Source of the DNA: Spongospora subterranea f. sp. subterranea
Taxonomy: Eukaryota > Endomyxa: Phytomyxea > Phytomyxea > Plasmodiophorida
Length of the DNA: 46,837 nt
Reading direction: 5' to 3'
Assembly: GCA_049724395.1 (NCBI GenBank)
Contig: JAUGWO010000134.1
Location: 1 to 46,837, forward strand
The notes under the pieces are model-generated. The model was not told where the DNA came from. It did no database searches and was given only the letters and a program-made list of their open reading frames with translations. The position numbers and the translations under genes are program-made. Shown here one piece after another: positions 10,326 to 20,662 of the stretch. How positions within the stretch are numbered: position 1 is the first letter of the stretch; each line of letters opens with the position of its first letter.

Positions 10326-11320
10326 AAGTGCCAAAACAGGTATTGAACCAAGGCTGAACGGAAGGAGTAGATGTTTACAGTACGCTTGAACCTCAGGTTC
10401 ATGTTCAGAACACAAGATCATCGTGGGTTGACGAGGCTCCATCGGGATCGCAGTCGTTGCAACAGGGTTCAGTGACACCTGAATAGACCCCAACTGGTTG
10501 TCCACAATCCGATCGACCAATTGGCGCGCCGCTATCAATCAATGTTTCTGGAATTGTGAACAGCCTTGTGCGTTCCTGACGCATTACTCTGCTGGTTATC
10601 AACAGATATTCCCCAACCTTGACGAAAACGGGGTATTTGCGTCAGGGCGATACCATGAATGTGTGTGAGATTGTGAAAGCGTAAACCGAAACCTTCAGAA
10701 TCCCTCGCAACCGAGCCGAAGCCGCACGAGCTCTACAAGCGTTGTCGTCCGAGCGATAAGTGTAATTTAGCAGAAAACAGCGAAATCGAGGTTGTTGCCG
10801 ATGGAACCGTGCCATTTTTTCACAGAAATGTAAAACAATACCTAAACCCCGTTTATCACTGTTGTTTGTGCGAGTCAGCCAGGTCAAAACAGGAGAAGAA
10901 GATAATCGAATTTACATCTGGAATCCTAGCCAGAGGAAAAGACAAAAGAAGTGGACATCGTTTACCCTTTTACTTGTTGGGTTGACCTGGCAGAGAGGCC
11001 CTGAATGTGTCAACAAGATATCGACCTGGCGAAACGGGGTCGGAAACCCGTTTCAAGATGGTACAACGGTCAAGCGATACGGCCGGCAATCTCACCAACG
11101 TCCTCAGATGGGCATCGACTGGCGCGCGGCGATATCGGCCGGTTGCATATGGGGGGATGGCGCTACCACTACCGGTTGGCGATAAGTGTGGTGAAGTCCG
11201 TCCGCCATTCAGCGTCAAGGTCGACCGAGCTGCGTTGATCAACAACAACAACAACACCGCGCCCGACCGCACAACCATTGCCCAGTGTCAAAAGGGACAC
11301 AGCATTATCGCCAGGCGCCC
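10326..11320. other. Interval without a recognised gene
   Basis: Open frames here are short and overlap on both strands, and none shows a domain I recognise. The right part (about 11000-11320) is the upstream region of the Rab5 gene, with a CAA run at 11242-11256. The left part follows the deleted mariner copy and may be more transposon debris. Confidence 0.5.
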
Positions 11321-12177
11321 ATGGCCGCCGCCCCAGCCGCACCCAAACTATTATCGTATAAGCTGGTCCTGCTCGGTATCCGCTAACGCCTCCCGCCTAC
11401 CCCCTCCCGAACCTCATCGCTCACCGCCATTACAGGAGACTCGGCCGTTGGCAAGTCCAGCTCCTGCTCCAGATTTGTGAAGCGCTCATTTGAAGAGCAT
11501 GGACAGCCAACGATAGGTGCCGCATTTCTTACACAGACCGTCGAATTAGATGGCTATTCAGTCGTACGACAATAATGTTATTTCACTTCATCATTTCCGC
11601 CAACTGATTCATTTTTCCGCCATAGAAATTTGAGATATGGGACACCGCTGGCCAAGAAAGGTATTTGCTGGCCAGCGATTATAGCGATTGGCACCTAAAT
11701 GGTTATTGTGTGAATTCAGGTACAGGAGTCTAGCGCCTATGTATTATAGGGGAGCAGCCGCCGCCCTAATCGTCTACGATATCACCGACGATGTCTCGTT
11801 CGAGGGCGCGAAATCGTGGATAACTGAACTACAGCGCCATGGGTCACCGGATATCGTTATTGGCCTGTAATCGCCCGTCAATTACTCTCGTGGATTGACT
11901 CTAATTAACGGTGCTGATCAGCGCGGGAAACAAGTCCGATCTGGAACAATCACGTCAAGTGCCAACCGCCGTTGCCGAGACCTACGCCAAAGACTACGGG
12001 ATCATCTTCTTCGAAACCTCGGCCAAGACCGGGAAGAACATCGACAGCGTATTCAAAGACCTAGCGAGAAAGCTGCCGAAGGAGCAACCAGCGGAGGTGT
12101 CCACCCGCACTAGGCAGACTGTGGAACTGCATTCACGAGGGTCGTCCAGCGCCAATAACGGTTCGTGCCTTTGCTGA
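11321..12177 (+). CDS. RAB5: Rab5-type small GTPase
   Basis: Five exons (11321-11375, 11436-11563, 11626-11660, 11720-11866, 11922-12177) join in frame to a protein of about 206 residues, the normal Rab length. All five G motifs are visible: GDSAVGKSS (P-loop), the switch I Thr region (QPTIGAAF), WDTAGQE, NKSDLE and [21 protein letters not shown] is the Rab5-type switch II and interswitch signature. The protein ends CLC, a geranylgeranylation site. The four introns are 55-62 nt with GT-AG ends. Rab5 governs early endosome fusion and endocytic traffic. The ATG was chosen because it opens exon 1 directly before [12 protein letters not shown]. Rab5 sub-family identity is high confidence, paralogue number unknown. 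Confidence 0.95.
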
Positions 12178-12324
12178 CGGGGCCATTCCTTCGACGTATT
12201 GTCAATATGTAATCGCGTTGTCGTCAGAAGTTCATATAGTAATAAAGTTTGCCAGCCGATGGAATTGATTGGAAATTCCCCGTATTTGTGAAGAAAACGG
12301 CGCCCGATTTGGGAATAAAAGCTC

Positions 12325-12641
12325 TCATTCATGCGACGCTTTATAGCAGGCGGATCCTTGTGGTAAACAGGCGCACGTTCCTTCTTGGCACGCGATGTTG
12401 TCATAGCGGGCGGCGTCGCAGACCAGGGGCGGGAGACTGGCTGAATTGCATGATTCGCCAGGGCCAACGTAGACGGTGCTCAGGCTTCGCATCGCCTCGT
12501 CGTGCTGAGGGCGAACACGCGTCAGATATCAAGGGGCAACACGCCAGCGCGGCAACAACTAACCATGGCGGTTTCCGGTTGGGAATGGGCAACGCTAACG
12601 AGAACGGTCGCGAGGAAGGCCAGGACGATGATGACGCGCAT
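12325..12641 (-). CDS. Small secreted cysteine-rich protein (two exons)
   Basis: Exon 1 (12641-12564) encodes a clear signal peptide, MRVIIVLAFLATVLVSVAHS, then QPETAM. A 59-nt GT-AG intron (12563-12505) leads to exon 2 (12504-12325), which ends with TGA. The mature part is about 65 residues with six cysteines (ESCNS, LVCDA, IACQE, TCACL, SACYK). Both exons are in phase, and the intron size equals that of the neighbouring genes, which supports the model. It lies tail to tail with Rab5. I recognise no family. The pattern fits extracellular disulphide-rich peptides. The gene is too short to stand out as a single long frame. Confidence 0.65.
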
Positions 12642-12874
12642 AACTCAACGAAATCCGGCACTGTCGATCGGCGACGTGTTTTGCAGAATGGGTCAAGGGT
12701 GTGGCTCCAATCGCTCACGACAAACGGCGCACGCCGATCGTGCGCCACCATGGAAGATCCAGTGCCCGTTTGCGATCGAATATCTGGGAGAAGATATTCG
12801 ATCGAGGGGGGTGAGAAATTGATATCGGTTTTATTGTTTTTGATCATAATGTAGAGAGTATCGGGTGTGGGGGT

Positions 12875-13628
12875 TTAAACGGAACGGGTCGGGGCGTTCT
12901 TGTGATGGGCCTCAAAGTCCCAGGTGGCGTCATGCTTAACGGCTGCCTTCAACGCACGCCCGATCGACATGATCGCTTCCTCATCATGAGCGTCCTTCAG
13001 CCAAACCCCTATTCGCTAAAACGTGCGCGCGATTCAATATATCGCGATTCCGGGAACCGAGGGGCAAAACACACGAACCTGGAAGCTTTTACGGGGATTG
13101 GCGACAACACCACAGACGTGTTCGCTATGGTCAAAGTTCTCTCCGACAATAGCGGCGGTCTGATATAAATATATATCAGATCACAATCTGATGGAGATAA
13201 CGAGGAGGGATATACCATTAAACGCCACAGATTATCGAACTCAGCTGGGGTCTTGATCTCGACCTTCCACCTTCCGCCTTTGGCGTTCGCTGGATCTTCC
13301 CAAGCCGGCTGAATTCCTTGACGGAACAGATGGTAATTGGAGTTGACCTGGATCTGGGATGGAACTTTTACATTATTGAATAATCTGATTCGAACAACAA
13401 AAAATCAACGACAATCGCGTTTGTTTCGAAAAGCGCCAAAAATTACCGCCAGAAATCCTCAACGGTTTCAAAGGTGAACACCTCCTTGATATTGGAGGTC
13501 CATTGTGCCGCCTGGGTCTTCGATCCGCTCGGGGAATCGAACCACAGCGTCCATTTGGACATGAGCAGATGCTGTGATGTTATTCCATCATTGGCGTCGG
13601 ATACGTCAACAAGACACGACGAGGTCAT
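12875..13628 (-). CDS. EIF4E: Translation initiation factor eIF4E
   Basis: Four exons (13628-13447, 13384-13216, 13159-13079, 13015-12875) join in frame to about 190 residues. Cap-binding landmarks are present: SKWTLWFDSPSG, VEDFWRLFNNVKVP, SNYHLFRQGIQPAWEDP (the cap-stacking Trp and the adjacent acidic residue), GGRWKVE, and VCGVVANPRKSFQ. The ending IMSIGRALKAAVK is typical of the family. The introns are 62, 56 and 63 nt. The N-terminal extension is short (MTSSCLVDVSDANDG), which is usual for fungi and protists. eIF4E binds the mRNA 5' cap and recruits eIF4G. No frame damage is seen. Confidence 0.95.
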
Positions 13629-15595
13629 AGCGAGGGTGGCGGTGGCGGCGGCGGCGGATGAACACGGGTATTATCACAGCTGGGAATCGAGCGATACGAT
13701 ATAGACGGGTATTTGGCCGATCAATTCGATAGCGATTATTAGAAAAGATCCGGTCCTCAAGTCTCCGGGTCTGTCAACCGGGGTATGTATGTATAATATC
13801 ACGTAGGAACTCCGCCACGGACTCCGTGGCCTGGCCGACCAATCGTTGGGGGCGGGGGTGTAAATCTGGCCTGGCCAAAAGGATATCGTAGCGACACCCT
13901 TTGGTAGACCCTGTGAATATATCGGTTGGTCGACAACTAGGCGGGTTGAATCGTCGGAAATAGGTCAAAACGATGGCGCTATCCTCTCAACGGACATGCC
14001 CTGACAGGAATAAACCAGGAATGCGAACGCCCTAGAGAGCCCACAAAATATCGGGAGGAATCAGCACCTGCCCCGATAGTTGGCGGCGGATCGGGAGGAG
14101 GCGGTTCAGTCGTGCTGGTTCATGGCCGACACGGAATGCGGTGGGCGGCGATCAACGGTCGTCTCCACTTCGCCCGAGGGGGCGCCGGTCGCGCTAACAC
14201 GCGAAACAATCGTCAGGAAATTTCCGCCTGCGCCGAATTGTTTTGGATGAACATCGTCACATCTCATGAACCCTATTGAGCGACGAATCGGTTCTGGACT
14301 GTTTTGGATTAAGGTCAATGATCTTCTCACAATTAACAATGTAATAAAGTCCAATCATTGTACGATTTATGGATAATTCCCCATTCTGTCGCTGTTCGGT
14401 CCATGTTTGTCCAGACCTAATGTGCGTTCCTGCTCATGGCTGTCGCCTTTTTCTCCGTTTCGAGTATTTTTGTTGAAATGCGAAAACGTGTTTCTTACTC
14501 AGTACAGGAGATCGAGAATTTGAGTGATTTATTCGTTGGGCGATCTTCAAGGCCGTTCTTGGGCCCAACCTCGATGCGTCCATCGTAGCCGCCTTGGCCA
14601 CAGCTCATCGATTACAACCTTGATCGGTCCCTTCTGGGTGGTTCTGGTTGGATTATCCCATCACTCTATGATCCAGCGACCTTGGCAACGCGCTCCGATC
14701 GCTGGATTGTGATTCGGATACGGTGGCTGTGTTCCAACGATTTCCGGGATTATTGAGCCCCAATTCGAATAAGAGTGCTGTGGGTTCGGGTTCCCGTTTT
14801 GCCATTCTGCTGACTGTACCTACACCATTTTGCCGGTCATCCTGATCATACCTGTTTTGGTTTTCAAGAAACTGGCTTGGCACTTGCTGTAGATGTTCTT
14901 TTTTTTTGTGTTTTTTCGATTGAAAAAATGGTCATTGAGGTTAATCTGATCACAGACGGCATTGGATTACAGTGAATTGTGTTAAACCCATTCTGGAATT
15001 CACCGCAATCCCATCGGTGTCCACTATATCGCCTTCAATTGAACTGGGGTTCCCAGACGCACGTGACGCACCAGTTGCCGATGCCTTTACTTCAGCAGAA
15101 CCCAGCATCGCGCTGCGAAAGCACGCGGCTCAATGGCACATTTCGGCTGGTGGGCGAAGCGTCACTTCGCGCTCAACGACAATGATTCAGGACACTTTCT
15201 GATCTGCGATATCGCTTTCCTAGTGCTTATCGTATATATGGTGACATTCTGTCGCCAAAACCCAAACAACTATGTTCCCGAGTCGTTGAGGTTCATAATC
15301 GCCCCCGATCGAGCTGTGTACCCGCACAATCGTGGTCTCCTCGTCGAACAGCATTTGACTTTAGCTGCGTCGACGTTGGGCGAAATCGCTGGGTAGTTCA
15401 CGATGAGCAATTCTGCTCCGATTGTTGACACGACCCTATATCGACCTGTTCGATCATCGCAAAATAATGGGATTTCAACAGGTATTGGCGAAAGTTGGAG
15501 CCGAACAGGTTCTGGAATCCGGTTCTGGGTATCGAAAATAGATAATAAAGAACGAAGTTTTCTGCGAACGATGCGGTTTATTGAGGAGGAAGGCG
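13629..15595. other. Interval with possible unidentified multi-exon coding on +
   Basis: No product could be named. On the plus strand 14380-15560 has intron-like borders and coding-like stretches, for example WWAKRHFALNDNDSGHF (about 15140-15190), PESLRFIIAPDRAVYP (about 15275) and YIDLFDHRKIMGFQQVL (about 15435-15490). I could not join these into one protein. On the minus strand 13968-13774 has RLVGQATESVAEFLRD, and 14354-14106 is an 82-codon frame, neither recognised. A poly-T tract lies at 14900-14908. At least one gene probably lies here. Confidence 0.35.
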
Positions 15596-15994
15596 TTATA
15601 TGTGATAAACGATGATGAATACGAGTATCAATGGAATGAGCGATATTCCATATCTCATATTACCACTGTTGCGATCATTCCAGTGACCGGGTCGGGCGAA
15701 TTTCTCCCGATACCGAGTTTCATAACGCTCTTGCGGTGATGACTTTCGACTAGGAGATGGCGATGGTGCTGGTGAAGATGGTAAATCAGGTTCAGGTTTG
15801 GTCGGTGGAGCGGGCGGAGGTGGGTTTGTGGCAGGCAATATTGGGGGCGATGGGTCAGGTTGGATGGCGTATGTTGGCAATGGCGCTCGGTACTGATCAT
15901 GACATGATTGGGTGGCCGATACCCCTCTGGGTATCGCCAGGCTGTATATCATGACCATTACCAGCCAATGCGCTCCTAACCGTCTTAATCCCAT
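15596..15994 (-). CDS. Small Pro-rich secreted or GPI-anchored surface protein
   Basis: A single 132-codon frame starts MGLRRLGAHWLVMVMIYSLA, an N-terminal signal-like hydrophobic stretch, followed by a proline-rich middle (PSPPILPATNPPPPAPP; SSPAPSPSPS) and a basic segment. It ends with a hydrophobic tail, ISLIPLILVFIIVYHI, running to the stop. The signal plus Pro/Ser linker plus C-terminal hydrophobic tail is the layout of GPI-anchored wall or surface proteins. A simple C-terminal membrane anchor is the alternative. The protein shares this layout, but not sequence, with the one at 18186. Confidence 0.6.
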   Translation of the reverse strand: MGLRRLGAHWLVMVMIYSLAIPRGVSATQSCHDQYRAPLPTYAIQPDPSPPILPATNPPPPAPPTKPEPDLPSSPAPSPSPSRKSSPQERYETRYREKFARPGHWNDRNSGNMRYGISLIPLILVFIIVYHI

Positions 15995-16146
15995 CGCTGG
16001 CTAAACAGGATTAGAGATTATCGGAACACCACGATTGAGAGATTTAACTAGAAACTCTCTTTCCGTTGGCCCCTTATGCGTGATTGTTCCGATTGAGCCA
16101 TGACTCATTCATTGTCCGATAATCCAGTCAATATATAATGACATGT

Positions 16147-17947
16147 CTATATTACATCGGGGATCTCGTCAAACAAATCCAACGATAATGGAGATCTCCT
16201 ACTTCCGCTGTGATTTCCTTGATCGGCCTTCGTTATGCATCGATTGTTGTTTGACTGAAACCTCTTCAAATTACTCCTGACCGATGCGTTCTCGTCAACC
16301 AAGAGGATCTGTTCGTTAAGCTGGCTTCGGAATATGTACTGGACCATATCTTTCATAGGCTGGAATTCACTCTCGTCTTTGATCCAGTCGTGTTCCAGTA
16401 GCTGCCTGGCATTTAACCGTCGCACAGGGTCTCGATCGAGACATAGAGAAACGAACTGATGAAACTGCAGAGTCCATTGCATGTCTTCTGGCAACTTTGG
16501 AGTCAAGGTTGAAGAGCGTATTTTATCTAAAGCACTTGATAGTGGCTCGTTGGAATACGGTGGTTTACCTTGCTGCGCCAATTCTATGGCTGTAATACCA
16601 AGTGACCATATATCGGATGATGTTGTACCATTGCAGCCATTCATAACCTATACCATCGCTCAATGCAAATCATTACTTATTTGTTTACAGAGCTTTTTAC
16701 CTCCGGTGCCATCCACAGCAATGTACCAGAGGGTCGATTCCGCTTGGCATTATTTGCATCCTGATTATCAATCTGATCCGATACACCGAAGTCTGCTAAT
16801 TTAACTTTGCCATCGGCTGTCATTAATATATTGGAGCATTTGATATCATGGTGAATGATGGATTTATCATGCAGGTATGCGAGCCCTAATAGAGTCGATC
16901 GAATAATCGCGGCAATTTGCCCCTCCGATATACGTTTCGGGGTTCGTTGAACTATGTCCAAAATACTGCCAGCTTCACATAATTCGGTGATGATCCACTA
17001 TCAAGAGCGTGTCAGATGTGACAACGTTGGTTCAGTATTACAGACATACCAGACGATTCTGAGAATCATGGAGCGATCCGAAATATGTGACAATATTAGG
17101 ATGACGACATTGTAAAAGTAATCGCTCTTCTTCATCTATGTGCATGGGGTCAGTTGCCCCCAATTCGTTACTAGATTGGGCGCCGCCTTTCGCCAGTGGA
17201 GATCGTTTTTTTGGGCTAGCATTACCAGCCGCAGCAGCTCGCTTTCGATATTTGCTGATAATTTTTATTGCCAATGGATATTGTGTGTGGCGGTGTCGAC
17301 CTCGATAAACCTCGGCGAAGGACCCTACCGAACCACATTTCATCATGATGCCAGTCAAATAAAGCGGAACACAGAAAATTACCTTTACCAATCAGCGAAT
17401 CAAGCTCGAAACTGTTTTCAGCGGATCCAATCGCTGACCATTGGAAAAGTGGCGACAAATGAGAAACATGTTGCACATTGTATATTCCATGCAGCAAGTT
17501 TGTGAAGGACCTTACCCAACGGTCCCGTTCTTGTTCGTTACGGCACTGGAACCTTACATCTCTATTATTGGAATGGAAAATAAGGGAGAAAATACACTGG
17601 GACAGGGGAACAGGAAATTCAGTCGAAGAAGGCGATATAGGTTCGACTTTAACTAATGTGTGGATAGGAGCCGATGACGAGGGATGAAGCAAAACGGATA
17701 TTCTATTAGAAGCTGTGGTAGTTTGCCTCCAGTCGATAGTGTTGGCAAGAAAATTAGCCTTTAACCACCTGGTGGAAGGCGCACTACGATAGGGATGGTA
17801 TAGGACCCAATCGCCAACATTGATATCAATATAGTCAGGCACCCGAGGAGACGAAACTGGATTGGTCGACAATAACGGAGGAGGTGGGGATGGTAAAGAT
17901 GAATTCTGAGGTGTTATGACGTCAGCGTTGGTGTTGATAACAGGCAT
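16147..17947 (-). CDS. PH-domain Ste20/MST-like protein kinase
   Basis: Four exons (17947-17383, 17324-17050, 16997-16701, 16647-16147) with introns of 58, 52 and 53 nt join in frame. The first exon has a Pro/Ser-rich start and a PH domain (NVGDWVLYHPY through TRWLKANF, closing with QERDRWVRSFTNLLHG). The kinase domain follows: IGKGSFAEVYRG (Gly loop, created across intron 1), LAIKII (ATP Lys), IIHHDIKCSN (catalytic loop with HHD in place of HRD), DFGVSDQ, GTLLWMAPE, and SDIWSLGITAIELAQQGKPP. The activation segment and lobe most resemble MST/GCK kinases of the Hippo class. No CRIB motif is visible, unlike Cla4-type PAKs. A Lys/Ser/Gly-rich insert of about 30 residues separates beta3 from helix C. 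Substrates are unknown. Confidence 0.88.
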
Positions 17948-18185
17948 TGGAACTTGGATGGACGATATTCAATCCTGATCGGGGTACTCGCCGTATCCAA
18001 TCCAACCAGTTCATATCCGGACGGCCTGGACCAAACTCGGCTTCTATACCCCTTTCCGTCGTGGGTCGGAATTGTTGATTCACCAATCCCAGTCCGGATG
18101 TAGTGTGTCACCGGTTTCGACTTCCCTCCCCATTCGTTCCGTGTTGACCTTCATTCCAAAGTCGTCATCCTAATCGAAAAGCAAT

Positions 18186-18920
18186 ATGACAGTTATGATG
18201 AAATGGGGCTCATCATTGATCATTGTAACGTTGGTGATGACATGCAATCTGGTAACGATATCAGGTCAGCCACTGCCACAGCCACAGGCTCCACTGGTCG
18301 GTGGTACGGTACAGAGGCCAGCAACGGTCACGCCTGCATCGGTCACAGTGAGATCAGGAGGCCAATCACCTGGATTATACTCATCGCCCATATCATCATC
18401 ATCATTCTATACTGGCCCTGTCCCTCCTAAAATTCCTCCTCCTCCGCCGACGATCCCGGTGTCGGTCCCACGTCCAGTGCCCGTCAAGCCGCTCTACAAC
18501 CCTCCTGCAAAGCCGCTCTACAACCCTCCTGCAAAGCCGCTCTACAACCCTCCGGCAAAGCCGCTATACAACCCTCCGGCGAAGCCGCTATACAACCCTC
18601 CGGCGAAGCCGCTCTACAAGCCGACTTGCGCGCCATCGCCAGCTCCAGTAGTTGTGAGACCGCCACCCAGGCCTGCTCCTGCCTTGTACACACCTGCTCC
18701 AGTGAAGGTGGCACCGCCACAACCTGCGACGTACGGGCCAGGGGCGACGCCCGCAAGCACGAAGGCAGGCACACGAAAAGGAAGTAGTGCGACCTCACCC
18801 CAAGGAGCATCAGATACCAAAAAAAGTTCCTGGTTCGGTGACGTCAACCCTGCTTCTATCAGCCATCCAACCGGTGTAGCAGCTTTGATTGGCTTGATTG
18901 TACTTGCTCTGATTGTCTAA
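18186..18920 (+). CDS. Pro-rich repeat surface protein, probably GPI-anchored
   Basis: A 244-codon intronless frame. Residues 1-27 form a signal peptide (SLIIVTLVMTCNLVTISG). The middle is proline-rich, with six tandem copies of KPLYNPPA (18488-18620; the last reads KPLYKPT), then more Pro/Ala-rich sequence. The C-terminus is hydrophobic (VAALIGLIVLALIV) and runs directly to the stop, as in GPI-anchor signals. A Ser/Thr/Lys-rich zone precedes it. Tyr-Pro-Pro repeats of this type occur in extensin-like and other wall or matrix proteins, but no specific family is claimed. The repeat DNA is a 24-bp tandem array that could change copy number. Confidence 0.75.
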   Translation: MTVMMKWGSSLIIVTLVMTCNLVTISGQPLPQPQAPLVGGTVQRPATVTPASVTVRSGGQSPGLYSSPISSSSFYTGPVPPKIPPPPPTIPVSVPRPVPVKPLYNPPAKPLYNPPAKPLYNPPAKPLYNPPAKPLYNPPAKPLYKPTCAPSPAPVVVRPPPRPAPALYTPAPVKVAPPQPATYGPGATPASTKAGTRKGSSATSPQGASDTKKSSWFGDVNPASISHPTGVAALIGLIVLALIV

Positions 18921-19499
18921 ATGCATGAAATTCCCTTATCAAAACGAAAAATATCATCAGAAATACATCAACATGAAACATTCGGCAAACTTTCAATGAT
19001 TAATTTCGGGTTGGAGATCAGCAGGATTTCTCAATGCACTTAGTAGGCGGTGTTATGTACAGCAATGACTCTCAATAATCGCTTGCATCTACGGTTAAGC
19101 CTGTACAGGTAGGTCGCCGTACCAGCCCATCATCAATAATTGGACCCCTCCGTGTCCGTGTCCGTTTGGGTGCAGTGGGGCGGTACCTACGCCAGGCCGC
19201 ACAGGACGATCGATAACGTTACGTTGGGCGGGGCGACTGTGACAGGGACTGTGGTGTGGCAGAGTGGCAGTGGGTCGAGGACGGGACGGAGCCTCAGGCG
19301 GGATCATCCGTACCTATCCGACTGGGCCTGGCTAGTCGACCGCTAAATGCTCTTTCTGTACTGGCAATGGGGGGACATACGGTTACGGCACCAAGGTTCA
19401 GGAAAGGCGTCATCGCCCGTCTGTTTGCATATCTATATACATCGATATAACCGGGGGGTATATACTCCTTTGAATTTCACCGAGTCCCCAATCCCTTAA
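18921..19499. other. Intergenic interval
   Basis: No gene recognised. Short frames on both strands overlap without domains. The last 60 bp (pyrimidine- and CCC-rich, with ATATA at 19432-19463) are the likely promoter and leader of the zinc-finger gene. Confidence 0.5.
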
Positions 19500-20453
19500 A
19501 TGTCTCATTTTAATTCACTGCTGGTGTTCCATGACCAGTTCAACGATCAATGTTGCCCTGAAGGGTTCGACGTCCAATCCGTTAATCCTCATATGCTGTT
19601 TGACGACCCAGATCCTCCTGACCTGAAGTCGATCGACAGTGCACGCCCTCTACTCCATTACCAAGATAGGCAATTGGTTAAGAAAGGTCGTTCAAAACCG
19701 ATATCTCCAAGGAAAGGGGTCCAAAACAAGGCGCTACAGGTGACCCCATATCTCATATCATCCCAGGCGATATCCGACCCGGACACGACCTCGTCCGCAT
19801 CGCCATCGGCACCCGATCCACTATCAGCCTCTCTCGAGTCGTTATTCACCTACCCATATCACGACCATCTCTCTATTGACAGCCATCTGGCCGACTCCCT
19901 CAACCTGCCCTCCTCCGCCCTGCTGACCGATCAGGTTGATATCATGCGCCCCAACGCAGCCGAACAGCACCCTTGCCCGAGTTGCGAGCTCGTCTTCAAG
20001 AGGAAGGATTCCTTAACTCTTCATTATCGCCTGCATACCGGTATTAGGCCGTTCTTCTGTACCTATCCCGGTTGCGAACAATCGTTCTTCTCGAAAACCG
20101 CCAGAACCCGACATCAATCGTCCCATCGTGCCGAGAAGGATTTCCATTGCCCGTCGTGTCCAAAAAAGTTCAAGATGGCCGACGCCCTGTTGAAACATGC
20201 CAAGAAACATTCTCCGGCAAACTACGCCTGTTCAATATGCGGGCGACGGTTCGGGCGAAAGGACAATATGGCGGTTCATCTGTTGACGCATTCGCAGGAG
20301 AAGAAGTATTCATGTGTGATTTGCCAGAAACAATTTCGGCAGAGGAGCGGTTTATCGTTCCACATGAGGGTTCACGAGCTGCCACGCCCGTTCCAATGCA
20401 CACAATGCGAGAAGCGATTCGCTGAGAGAAGACGTCACTCACCAAACATATGA
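19500..20453 (+). CDS. C2H2 zinc-finger protein with six fingers, last one frameshifted
   Basis: The 317-codon frame has an acidic, disordered N-terminal half (rich in D, P and S). Six C2H2 fingers follow from about residue 158: CPSCELVF...H, CTYPGCEQSF, CPSCPKKF, CSICGRRF, CVICQKQF and CTQCEKRF. The two TGIRPF/ELPRPF linkers and the consecutive spacing fit a DNA-binding transcription factor (TFIIIA/Zn-finger type). In the open frame finger 6 breaks off after CEKRFAER. In a frame offset by two bases the finger completes as TSLTKHMSFHENEAE and stops at 20486-20488. The site is GAGAGAAG, a dinucleotide run, so a 2-bp slip (real or from sequencing) is likely, and the intact gene would end at 20488. 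Confidence 0.85.
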   Translation: MSHFNSLLVFHDQFNDQCCPEGFDVQSVNPHMLFDDPDPPDLKSIDSARPLLHYQDRQLVKKGRSKPISPRKGVQNKALQVTPYLISSQAISDPDTTSSASPSAPDPLSASLESLFTYPYHDHLSIDSHLADSLNLPSSALLTDQVDIMRPNAAEQHPCPSCELVFKRKDSLTLHYRLHTGIRPFFCTYPGCEQSFFSKTARTRHQSSHRAEKDFHCPSCPKKFKMADALLKHAKKHSPANYACSICGRRFGRKDNMAVHLLTHSQEKKYSCVICQKQFRQRSGLSFHMRVHELPRPFQCTQCEKRFAERRRHSPNI

Positions 20454-20662
20454 GCTTTCATGAGAATGAGGCCGAGATCATGTCCTAGATCGCGGCCTCG
20501 TTGACGGAGATGGCGATAAAATATGTCTGAACCATCTGATATTTTCAATACAAATCTGCACCGACATAATAGTTCAACGCCACAACCTTGAACACAAAAC
20601 AGCTGGAATTGATGATCAATATAATAATGGGGTTTAGATTGGGATTGGCGGTTTTGAATGGT

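Noticed and set aside
11007-11480. 157-codon plus frame overlapping the start of Rab5
   Set aside because: It crosses Rab5 exon 1 and intron 1 in another frame and has no domain.
12249-12854. 201-codon plus frame and 148-codon minus frame between Rab5 and eIF4E
   Set aside because: Both are shadows over the two-exon secreted peptide, and the minus frame is out of phase with its signal peptide.
17914-18111. 65-codon minus frame upstream of the kinase as an extra N-terminal exon
   Set aside because: No splice pair joins it in frame to the kinase start, so it is treated as leader.
18484-18810. 108-codon minus frame in the Pro-rich gene
   Set aside because: It is an antisense shadow of the 24-bp repeat coding sequence.
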